Positions 44,120-56,100 of a DNA stretch of 64,000 nt are shown here, in pieces. The position numbers and the translations under genes were made by a program. The first letter of the stretch is position 1, and each line of letters opens with the position of its first letter. This stretch comes from Castor canadensis. Taxonomy: Eukaryota; Chordata; Mammalia; Rodentia; Castoridae. Location: NCBI RefSeq assembly GCF_047511655.1, contig NC_133390.1, positions 160,329,583 through 160,393,582 of the forward strand. Reading direction: 5' to 3'. The notes under the pieces were generated by a model. It had not been told where the DNA came from. It worked only from the letters and a program-made list of their open reading frames with translations, and ran no database searches.

Positions 44120-47100
44120 CTAGAAGGAGGGAGGGAGGAAGTCAAGAGGAGCCCCAAGGCATTGACTGCCACCACCTGGCTGGCCAGCCAGGTAAGGATC
44201 TGAGACTCAGCCATACCCACCCACCACCAGTTTCCATGGGCCACAGCCCCTCTCAGGACCAATTTTCCTTTTTATCACTTTTCTCCCATTAGGGTAGTAA
44301 TGGATGTTCATTCTGCAGTGGTTTGGAAGACACAGAAAAAAAGTGGACCTTGTCCAAAGTCCCACACATCAAAGATAAATTCTCAGCATCATGCAAATAC
44401 ATACATTCACCAAAATGGCCTCTTCCTTTTTCATTTTTTGCAGTACTGGGGTTTGAACTCAGGGCCTACACCTTGAGCCACTCCATCAGCCCTTTTTTGT
44501 GATTTTTTCGAGATAGGGTCTCATGAACTATTTGCCCCGGCTGGCTTCAAACTGCATTTCTGCTGATCCTTTGCCTCCTGAGTAGCTAGGATTACAGGCC
44601 CATCAGTGCCTGGGTTTTTTTTTTTTTTTTCTACAGTGTTGGGAATAGAACCCATGGCCTCCCACCTGCCAGCAAGCACTCTAGCCCCATTACTAGATTC
44701 TCAGCTTTGTACTGTTGTTTCCTGATGTGCTGCTGGTCTCATGGAGGTGATGGTTCATTTATGTGTCAATGTGTCTATAGCCACAGGGAGCCCAGACATC
44801 AGGTTGAATATTATTCTGGGCAATTTCTGTGAGGGTGTTTTGGATAAGACTAACATTTAAATTGGTAGACTAAGGCTTCATCCAATCAGATGAAGGGTTA
44901 AGTAGAACAAAAAGTGAAATCTTCATGCCTTTAGAGTGGGATACTGGATTTTTTCCTGCCTGTACACTTAAATTGAAACATGGGTACTTTCTGTGTCACA
45001 GGCTGCCAGTTTTTAGACTGGACTAAACCATTAACCCCAGTCCCACAAAAAAAAAATTATAGTCAACTCAAACTTAATGAAATAATCTGAAATGTACAGA
45101 AATGTTTTTGCATCAAGCTGCTCGCCACAGCACTATTAACCATAGAAATGAGAAACTGCCTATGTAAACATAAAGTAATAGGGAAGCAGACCTTTGGAGT
45201 CAATCTCAGTCCATCCCTCACACAGCCCTCCTCACTTCCCTGTGCCCCCAACCTACAGCCCTTGCTGAGTCCACAGCAGACCACAGGGACTCCCCCTGGC
45301 CACAGCTGACTAGACTAAGGGGGTACAATTCACCTAAGCTGAACCAATCAGAATTTCTTTCTCTCTCCCAAAAATATGGGATCAAGACAGGGATTTGAGT
45401 CAGTGTTTCTTAAGTTCTTGAACTGAAGAGGTTATAGAACCAGAGCTGGAGCCCACGCACAGTAGAACCTGTTAATCCCAGCTTCTCAGGAGGTAGAGAT
45501 TAGGAGGATCATGATTTGAGGTCATCTTGGTGAAAATGTTTGAGAGATTCATTTCAAGCAATGGTGGGGCACGGTCACTCCAGCTACACGGAGAAGCTCA
45601 AGGACTAGGATTGTGGTCCAGGCCTGCCCAGTCATAAAGTGAGATCCTATCTCAAAAACAACCAATGCAAAAAGGGCTGGGAGCATCAGGGGTCAGTGGC
45701 TCATGTCCGTAATCCTAGCTACTTAAGGAGGCTGAGATCAGGAGGATCAAGGTTTGAAGCCAGCCCGGGCAAATAGTTCATGAGACCTCATCTCCAAAAA
45801 TAACCAGAGCAAAAGGGACTAGAGGTATGGTTCAAGTGGTATAGCACCTGCTTTGCAAGTATAAAGCCCTGAGTTCAAACCTCAATTTCCCCACAAAAAA
45901 AAAAAAAAAAAGGCTCAAGTGGTAGAGCACCTGCCTAGCAAGTAGGAGGCCCTGAGGTCAACCCCAGTACCACCAAATGAAAGAAAGAGAGGAAGGAAGG
46001 AAGGAGCGAAGGGAGGGAGGGAGGAAGAGAGGGAGAGAAGGAAGAAAGGAAGAAAACCAGAGCTGGAACAGCCCACCTGGGCTTTATGGAAATGCAACAG
46101 AAAGACTGAGAAGGAGGACGAGGACACAAGAAAAAATAAAACTCAAGAGAAAGGAGACAGGGAGAATCTGCCAAAGCCTGGACTCTGCTCTTGGGTTCCA
46201 TAAACTGCTCCATCAACCTTGAGACCTTTTTTCCCCTTCTGCAATGCTAACTTACATGCATTTCTTTAATAACATTCAAATAATTTCTACCTCATCAGAA
46301 TTGCTACCAGGAGTGGGGTTTGCAGCAAACAGTCACTGAAACAATGTGAGCACATGGGTGAGAAGCCTTGCTGGGGTGGGGGACGTGGCAGGCTGGTTTA
46401 TGTTTAATTTCCAGCTTTCTAGCAGTGAGGGGGAGGAGCCCTGATTGTAGTTTTGCTAATTTTTCTGGTGTCAAGCCTCCTGAATGTACCAAGGCGATAT
46501 TACTAAATACAGAATGTATATGACTGGCTCTCACGGCCCAGTGAGATGCTCAGCTTGTTACCAACGAGGGCAAGAGAGCAGCAGGCATGCCCCTCCCCTG
46601 AAGCAGGTGCTGGTGATCATGCAGTGTTCTGAGAAAGCAGCCAATTAAGCCACACTCACTGTTCTATGGCACTCATACTATCTAACCACCAAGTGTATGT
46701 TGTTCCAGGTCTGGGACTTCCAGCCCCATACCAGACCTCCATTAAAAACTTTGGAGACACATGGCTGTATTCCTCAAGTTTAACCACCAAGAGTTTGAAC
46801 CTAAATCCAGGCATGGTGGCTCGTGCCTATAATCCCAGCTGAGGCCATCCCAGGCAAAAACGTGAGATCCTATCTGAAAAATAATTCAAGCAAAAAAGAT
46901 CTGGTGGCATGCATGGCTCAGGTGGCAAAGCACCTGCCTAGGAAGTGCAAAGCCTTGAGTTCAAACCCTAATACCACGAAAAAAAAAGGAAGAAAGAAAA
47001 GAGCTGAATCTTTTTAAGCCAATCCCCCTCACAAGGAAAAGGGCAAAGTCCACCCACTACCTCATTGGGAAGGACAGAGGCTCCGTCTCCATCCCGAAGG

Positions 47101-50100
47101 ACACCATCCTTCCCCACCTGGAGAGCGATGGTGGGTCTGGCCTCCTCGCTGCAGCCTGACTTGGCTGCCTTCTTGTTCAGGATCCTGATCACGCCCTCTG
47201 GCTGATGGTAGCTGGCAGGTGAGAGGGGCTCTGGCTTCTTAGAGCTCTCCTCTCCCACCACCGAGGTAGGGCTTGGTGCCCGGCCACACACATTACGGAA
47301 GAACTCCTGCACGAGGCCGTACTTAGGAGGCTCGGGCTTGACCCGGGCCTCAGACATGCCCAGTTTCCAGACAGACTCAGTGCTCCCTGAATGCTCCACC
47401 ACACTGAAGAGGCTGGACAGCCCATCGTTGATGTTCCTCAGCACGGGGCTGTCCCGTGTGGTGGTAGAACGGGCCCACGCTGAGCCATTCTGCTTGCCCT
47501 GGTGCAGGTTCCACAGGCTGCGGTCCTTGGTGTTATCCAGCTTAGACACGGATCGCCTCTGCAGCTTTGGTGAGCCGTACTTCGGGGAGCAGCAGGGCCG
47601 TTCGATGCGCGAGTGGACCTTGTCCAGGGAGGAGGAGATCTGCTTGCTGCGCACCGACACAAGCGAGGAGCTGCGGGGTGACCAGCTCTTGCCGTGGAGG
47701 CTGCTGCGTGGTGGGTCAGTCTGCAGGCCCACACTGACCGTGCGGATGGTCTGCGTCCCCACGCTGGCCAGGCCCACCGTCTGGCTGGATGTACTCTTCA
47801 CTTTCCTCTCCAGCGAGCCCGAGCGCATGGCCTGTCGCACACAATTGGTGATCTCCTTCATGTCATCGCTCATGTTGCCTGACATCTCAAAGTCATGCAG
47901 GGCCGCTGGAAAGGCAGGCCCAGCCGCAGATGGGCTGCCCCCAGAGCCTCCATCCAGGCGCTGCCGGGAGAAATTGCAGAGCCACCGGCCATAGGCGCTG
48001 TCAGCCAGCCCATCGGCCTCAGTTGACTCTTTGGGTTTGGCTGTGGTGAAGAGAAAGCCAGGTTCAATGAGGACCTTGCCCTCCTTGTCATGGACCACAG
48101 GGACACCCAGGCGTCGGGCCACTGGGGGGCTGTAGTAGACGCGGATGCCTGTCTTGTCCGGAGCTGTATAGCTGCGTTGCATCTGCTTCCCTGCAGGGTC
48201 CTGGCAGGCCAGGGAGCCCAGGCGGCTGCAGCCCCGTGGTAGGAGCCCAGGCTTTTCCTTGGTGTCTTTTTCTGGCTCCACCGGCTCGCTACCAACGAAA
48301 GTAAAGGCAGGGCTGTTGGGCAGCTTCTTGCCCCGGGCATCTCCACCAGCAAGGTAAGGGGAACAGTCCAGCAAGCTTTCGAACTCAGACATGGAGGAAA
48401 CAGACTTGGTCCTGAGAAGAGCAGAGGAGGAAAAGAAAGATTCATGGAAGACTGCATACACCAAGCACACACTCTGGTCTACTTCTGGAGCCTATTTGCT
48501 TGGACCAGGCCGGCCTTGTTCACTTCTAGTAGATAACATTTTGGTGCCTTCCCCACCCCCTCTCCACACTCCCACCTACACACTAAACTGCAGGCTCCCA
48601 ACACCTGCTGTTCACTACCTGACAGCTATGAGGTTGTACTTGACCTCTAGACAGAGACTACAAACAGCACAGGGAGTAGCTCCTAAACAAAACCTCCAAC
48701 AATCAATGGCAGGATTTGGCAAACACCCCAGCCTCCTTGTCCCTCTGATAGGGTGACTCTGAGTGGCACATTTTCTCCTGCATCCCAGAATTCCTCAATA
48801 AGCCTGAGCTGCAGTTGCCCACAAAGTCACCTGATTGTAACTCCCTTGACTATCTGCTTTGCCTTCTGTGTCTCACTTTCAGATATTTCCTGTAATCCTC
48901 TCCCAAATAAACCATTGACCCATAAGTCCTTGTCTCAGGGCTTGTTTCTGGGGGAACCCAAACTTAAATGTCATGAAATCTAGCACAGAGCCAGGCATGG
49001 TGGTCCATGTATGTAATTCCAGCACTCAGGAGTCTGAGGCAGGAAAACTGCCAGTTCAAGGCCAGCCTGGGCTATAGAGTGAGACCCTGCCAATAAATAA
49101 ATAAATACATAAATAATCCAGCACAGACGGGGTGCATATCGTCTGAAGGAGTTAAGGCAGGTAGGTGGGAGTTTGCACATGCCAGTCACTCCAACAGCTC
49201 TAGAGGGCAGCTTCTATTATCCAGCTAGAGAGGGGGGAGCCCAAGGTCATAGCTCTAGAAATGGCACAGGTGGAATTGGAACAGGGCCCCTTAGCTTCAG
49301 TGTCGACTCCCACCGCAGTCCCCCTTGCTTCTGGGTTACTCCCATGGGATTCGGTTTCCCTCCCTCCTTTTCTAGGTTTCCTGAAGGCGACATGCACAGG
49401 GCTGGGCTCAATGGGTGTTGCTCAATAACTCCAGGAATGGGTGTCCATGACGACGATCCTGACTCTAGAGACAGGAGAAAAAAGTACCAAAAGAGGCTAC
49501 CAGTTTCCTTGCCAGTGAGGATACGAGGCTAATCTGGGGGCCCAAGTTTCCATGTCCAGCGTCAAATCAAGAAACGTTAAGTTGAAGGGTGGGATCCCTA
49601 TTGCCCCAGGCTTTCCAGCTCCTGAGAGACTCACAGAAACCACATCTGGGTGCTCTCCCAACTCTGATGAGGGGCAGGGAGACAAGACAGGCAAAGGGGC
49701 GGGGCCGGGTCATGGGCGGGGCTGTGGGCGGGGCACCTCTTTAAGCCAGTTCCCCCAAGTTCGGCTTCAGACCCAGCCTCCTTGTCGTGGATCTTCTCGC
49801 TGCGCGTCTGTGGAAGAGGAGACAGGAAGGGTCAGTTCTGGCCATCAGGGCACCAAAGGAAAGTGACATCAGGGCAGTGTGGTGGGGGAGCCCGGCCCCC
49901 CAATCCTGAGTCTCCTCCATTGGAGAGCAGGATGACGTCAGCAACAGCTAGAACGCCCACTGGTCAGTTTCTGGACCCACTGCTTCTAACACCCGAGCAC
50001 AATAGGAAAGTGATACAGGCTGGGCCAACTGGAGCGGCTACAGTGACTCCAAGGAAAAGACAGTCCATTTAGAACTTACTCCACGTGTGGTGGCAGTAAC

Positions 50101-53100
50101 GAAGCACCCCATGGCCAGCTGCTCAGTTGTGGTGACAGCAGTGACCATGCAGCTCCTGCTCTGGGCTTGTCCCACCTTGGTTCTAGAGGCCCAGCCCCCA
50201 GGATGTCCATAGCTATCAGAACTGCATCACCAGCCCTGTGAGCACCCAATAAAATCCTCCAGCCTCAGTTCCCCAGGATTGGTGTTTGCTGTTTGCAACT
50301 TGGTCTCCTGAATGACACACCGCTTTCCCAGGCTGCCATGGTGATGAAACACTGGGCGTGAAGGGCCTGGGCACGACACAGTTATCCAGCAAGTTGCTGT
50401 AAAGACAGTGTGAACCGTGCATGCAAACTTACACCCAAGGCTCTGCCTGGGCAGAATGTTGATTCTCGTTCACCAATGAGGCAAATGGCGCCCAAAGAAA
50501 GGGAGTGACTCATCCGTAGTCACACAGCTTTGTAGAGGCCCTGATATCCAAGAGAGGCCTGGGGTTTCTTCCTGGCATGAAAGGATGGCCCTAGCAGAAG
50601 CCCCTTCCCGAATCTCAAACCATGGGTAGGAGCCATGGGGTAGTGCCCCCAGAGAAGCCTAGGGTGCAGGAGTGTGCCTGTGGGACCCTGTCATGTCCCC
50701 GCAGTAGGGAACTTTCAGCCTACCCAGGAGTCAAGAGAACATGGTGGCAGTGACATTCTCACCTCTTTCCAGCTGTTGTCCTGCTTCTCCAGGTCTGCGT
50801 GTTTCAGGACCCAGGGCTCAGCAGCCTTCTGAAGCTGAGTGAGGGAAAGACAGTGCATCAGTGATGGACACAGCTGGTGGGCGAGGACAGCTCTGAGCAG
50901 GGCCTCTCGCAGGCTCCACTCTGCAGTCTGGAGGACCCTCATCATGGACCAGGCTTCTTAGCAGGTAGCAGCTTTGAGCCACCCACAAGGTGGACTTGGA
51001 AAATGATAATACAAGCAACTATTTGCAGACATCCTAGGAATGTCATTGCATCTGACACAGTAACAAGTCACACACAGCTAGACCAACCAGGCAGCAGCTA
51101 TATCACCTCATGGCAGCAAACCTGAAACCTAGGGACCCCAATTATCAAGATTCCTTCCTGTTGAGCCCTGAGGTGCCCTCTGTTTCCTGCCCCTCCTGGA
51201 GCTCTATTACCTCCAGGTGGCATGTGAGGAAACCCACTGCTACATATGTATTAGGTGTTTTTGTTTTTTTGTTTTTTGTAGTTTCTGGAGTTTGAACTCA
51301 GGACCTCAAGCTCGCTAGGCAGAAACTCTACCACTATGGCACACACACCAGCCTTTTTTTTTTTTTTTTTTCCTTTTAGTTTGTTTTTTAGGTAGGGTCT
51401 TTCACTTTTTGTTCTTTGAAGTTTTAGCAAAGACTTATTTTAGTATAAGAACATAAAAGTAGGGAGAAGTGGGAGGTAAATGGGAGAAACATTTCCTGTT
51501 CCTGATGTAGGAAATGGAGAAAAGACTTTCGCTTTCGACCAGGCTGGCCTCAGACTTGACTATCCGGGACCACAAACATGTACCACCATGCTCAGCCTAG
51601 GGCACTATGTTAGAAAGGGAAAAGTGGAAACAATTCAGATTTTGTCAACATGGAATCATAACTGTGGAGACCCCATACTAGGAAGGGCAGCATCAGCTGA
51701 ACTGAATGAGGCTCCCACAAAAGAGGCAAAGTATAAATAACACATACATTATGATTTAATCAATGATAAAAACCAACCAAACAAAACATGGTGGGAGAAA
51801 GGGAGGGAGCTGGCTAGAATATGCTTTTGTAATACTTGAGTCTTATATAAGATGAAGCCCTGACTGCTGGCATGAACATAGAAATAAAAGAAGGGTGGGT
51901 GCATGATGGGAACTGTAGAGGGGGCAATGGTTAATGACAGCTTTTCATTCCCACCCCACCCCCTGCCCACACACACACACACACACACTTAGTCAGAGGA
52001 CTCCCATGGGAATCACTCTTGGCTCCTGAGTTTTAGTAGGCCCAAGGATTGAGCACATGACTCATACTTGGCCAATCAGAACCTTGTGGAAATGGTACTC
52101 TTCCCCTTGTAATTGCCAAACTATAAAATATGAGCATGAAACTAACCATGGCCATATTTTGGAGATCAGTTGCTTAAAGATTAAAGCTAATACAGAAAAA
52201 AATGGGCTGGAGAGATTGAGACAGAAAGACCTCGTTCTGACTGCAATCTCTGAGCTCCCGGATCCAGCTATACCTGCAGGAGACACTACTTCTAGACATT
52301 TTCCCTGTAGTTAAACAAGCACAGGCTGGAGCCGGGCTCACCTGGCTGAGGCGGTTCTGGAGATCCTTCACCTGCTGCTCCACTCGCTGCTTCTCACCCT
52401 GAAGCCGCTCCAGAAGCTGCAGCTTCTCCTGGCTCCAGTTGCGCTCGCTGACCTGCAGCTGGCGCGTCAGCTCCATGACTGCACTGTAGGACTCAGCCAG
52501 GAGGTGCTGCTGCTCCTCCCGCTCCCTCTGCAGGGCACCCTTCCCAGCCTTCAGCTCTATCTGCAAAAAGAAGCGCCCTGGGCAGCCCCAGCACTCTGCG
52601 CTGCACAGAACCAGCTGGGCACCAGCAGGATAACACACACACAGGTGCACCTGCAGTCACATCACACATGGGCACAGAATCACTACAGCATAATGGTTTT
52701 CCTGAGCCAGGCCTTGGAGTGGCAGGGAGGAGACATTCAATGCCAGGTCTGCCGCTTATGGACTGGTGACACTGGAGAAAGATTGAACTGCTCTGTGCTT
52801 GCTTTGTCATCTGTCCAGTGGAGATCACTGAGTACAACTACCCAGGGCCAGTGATGCCCAGAAGGCAACCTGAGGCAAAGGAGGGCCAGAAGAGCCATGG
52901 ATTCAGAGCCTTCCTGAACTAGGTGACGACTTTCTCATTTTTCAGACCAGAGTGGGGCAGCAACTGCTCCCAGGTACACAGCACACACCAAGCTCCCAGA
53001 GATCCTGGTTAAGGTCTCTTCAGTCAGATGGATTTGAGTAGGGGAGAAGAACAGAGCCAGGCAGCAGGAGCTGGGGGGCTCCTATGAGGACAGGAAGGAA

Positions 53101-56100
53101 CAAATGGGGACAGCAAATCATGGGAGTTCAGACATATGGGACAGGTGCATGAGCAGGCCTGGAAGCATTCCAGCCTCACCTATGAGCCCACAGTGCAGGA
53201 GAAGTACCTGCCCAGCCTCCACTTCTTGCAATGTCCACTGTCTCCTGCTCCCCACTGTCTCTGAAGATCTTGCTATGTTATTCTAGACAAGTCTCTTCCC
53301 TTCTCTGGGCCACAGGTGAAGTGACATGGTTCCTAAGCCTCCAGGAGCAAGGCTTGGGCACCCTGCACTCAGAGCTACTGCTAAGGGCTTGGGAGAACAA
53401 GGAGGACAATGTCTCTGCCAGATAGGGACTCACCTGGGCAGCATGGCTCTTGAGCTCAGCCCGCTCAGTCTCCCAGGTGGCCTTGGCCTTGGCAAACTGC
53501 TGCTGAAGCTCGGTCAGACCTCGGCGCTCGTCCCGGAGCAGCCAGCACAGCTCCTTCAGCGTCACCTTCATGTCAGCCAGCGTCTTGATGTCCTCACTGG
53601 GCTGTAGATGGGGCAAGGCCTGGGTCAGGGGCTTCACCAGGGAGAACAGCTGGGACCCTGCCCTGTCCTGGCTGCCTCTTAGGCTGGCCCAAGTGCCAGC
53701 CTCACATTAAACCAGGACTCCTACCATTGCAGCAATATCTGTTCTCCCAGGATCCAGCTGAATAATACAGGCCACAGGTCTCCCTCCTTGCTCAGGACCT
53801 GCCTCTGCCCCAGCCAGGCCTCCATGGAGCCGCACTAACTGCTCCATTCCAGCTCCTGTCTCTTGACCCCACTGACCTCTGGCACGACTTGAGTTCTTTT
53901 TTTTTTACTTTTTTTTAAATTAAAATATATTCATTGTATTCCTCCATTCACCCTGATTTGAGTTCTTAATCCAGACCATAGAGGCCCCTCTTCCTATGAC
54001 CCTAGCTTGATGGAATTACGCCCCTATGCACATCCCAATCCACAGGCAGTCCCAGAATGCCTTGCCACATTTTGTTTTTTGTTTTTTGTTTTTTTTTTTT
54101 GTGATGGTACTGGGGTTTAACTCAGGGCCACACACTTGCTAGACAGGCACGCTACCACTTGAGTCACTCTGCCAGCCCCCTTGCACTTCTGCACACACAG
54201 TCCTCTAGGTCTATTTTCTATACTCTATTATCGAGCTCCTATTCATCCTTCAAAACCTCTATGATACTGACCCCTATCCTCTAAATAGAATTATTTTTCA
54301 GTGCTGGGGATGGAACCCAGGATCTTGAACATACAGTCCAGGCAAGCATTCTATCACTGAGCTACATCCCCAGCCTCTTTTTGTTGTTGTTTTGTTTATT
54401 TCAAGGTACTGAACTCAGGCCCTTGCACTTGCTAGGCAGATGCTTTACTACTTGAGCCACACCCCCAAGCCCTTTATTTTTCAGATAAAGTATCATGTTT
54501 TTACCTAGGCTCAACCTTGGACTGTTATCCTTTTGCTATGCCTCCCTTGTAGCTGGGATTGCAGGTGAGCACCACTATCCAGCTTATTGGAGATGGGGGT
54601 CTCATTAACTTTTGCCTGACCTGACCTCAAACCTTAATCCTCACAATCTCTGCCTCCCAAGTTCCTGGATTTATAGGTATGAGCCACCATGCCCAGCTTC
54701 AAATAGAATTAACTGCTCTCCTGCCTATGACCTCACAGTTCATCTGTCACTTCTGGCATTTTGTCCATGTCCTGAAATAACTTATGTACCTCATAGCACT
54801 GAGCAACTGGGGGCCAGTGACCAGGCAGTAATCTTCTGCAGGCCCAGTGCCCAGTGCAGATCTGGCATTAGAAGGCAACAGGAAGTGATCACAGATTGAT
54901 GGAGGGAATGGGTAAGGCAGGACCAGGGAAGGGTGGGGTCGCACCGTGTTCTGGGTCCAGCTGTCCCCCGTGCAGGCCTTGTTATCTGGATGCTGGGCAT
55001 TTATCTCCTCTTCCTCCATAAGCAGATACAGTTCCTTCATGCTGTTTACCTGTGTTTAAAAACCACACTCAACAGGGGGTGGAAGATGTCACACATGGGG
55101 CTCAGCTGTCAGGAAGAGGGGACACTGGCTAGTAGCCCTGAACAGCTATGGACGAAGGAAGAGGGGAGGAGTTCATAGCCAGCACGACTTCCCAGATCTT
55201 AACTTCAACTCCTGGGCACTGTCTGGGCTGAGAAGCACAACTGGAAGTCCCTTTTCTGCCCCCAAGGACCAGGAGGTATTCCTGAGAGTCACCCACAAGT
55301 AACCATGGTGACAGCCTGGGCCAGGTTAGCACTGTGGTTGGAACAAAGAGGCCAAAGAACCCACTGTGGTGGTGGGGAATGGTGACTGGAGGTTTGGTGG
55401 TTGGAAGTGACCCTTCCTGGGAGGGAGGATATGTTGCTGATGGATTCTGGGCTGGAGTCCAGCCCCTCCCAAGAGATGAGGATGGGAGTGAAGAAGACAG
55501 AAGCCACCTGACTGCAGTGCTGATCCATCATTTGTTCATTCATCACTCACTCACTCATTTGTCCACTCAACAATGATTCCTTGAACACCTATCACCTACC
55601 CTGTGCTAGGAGCTGGAGACACATCAGTGAGCAGGACAGACAAAAACCCTGGCCCCAGACCTTGTATATTCCAGTAGAAGGAAAACAGACAAATAAGTGA
55701 AAGGTATGAAGTGTTGTTAGATAGATAGAATGTCACATAGTGGCAGGAGGAAAGGAGACAGGAAAGAAGTGAGGATGTGTTACATGTGAGCGATCAACAG
55801 AGGTGGACAGAGAAGGTGACACTTGGGCAAAGTCCTGAAGGAGATAAGTAAGTGAGTCATGGGAACACCTGGAAGAGAACTCCTGGGAGAGGAAACAGCA
55901 CATGCAAAGGCCCTGAAGGGGCAGAATGGCTGTCTGAGGAATAGCAAGAAAGTCAGGGAGGAAGTGAGAGAGGTATGAGTAATTAGGGACTTGGCTTTGA
56001 TGCTGGGGAAAATGAGAAACATGGGAGAACTGTGAGCCAAGGAGTGACACCAAGCTGACTTTCAGTTTCAACAGCTCACTTGGGCTGCTGTGTGGAGACA

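Larger units (their letters stand above)
44120..47060 (-). other. MTCL2: MTCL2 last intron, repeat-rich
   Basis: It contains antisense dimeric and ID-like SINEs (44.4-44.7 kb), an old repeat (about 44730-45050), a SINE cluster with purine microsatellite (45.45-46.06 kb) and a dimeric SINE (46.8-46.99 kb). About 46.2-46.8 kb shows no recognisable feature. Confidence 0.6.
48412..49736 (-). other. MTCL2: MTCL2 intron, with B1 SINE and old LTR-like text
   Basis: About 48600-48980 resembles an old LTR end ('cccaaataaaccattgaccc', 'ctgggggaacccaaacttaa'). A B1-like SINE lies at 48984-49120. The rest is unremarkable apart from GC boxes beside the upstream exon. Confidence 0.5.

Noticed and set aside
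47338-47994. A 218-codon plus-strand frame
   Set aside because: It is the antisense shadow of the MTCL2 large coding exon.
55041-55049. Second AG (GTAAACAG) at an MTCL2 acceptor as the true splice site
   Set aside because: Using it would shift the frame by 8 nt; the first AG gives VNSMKELYLL in frame.
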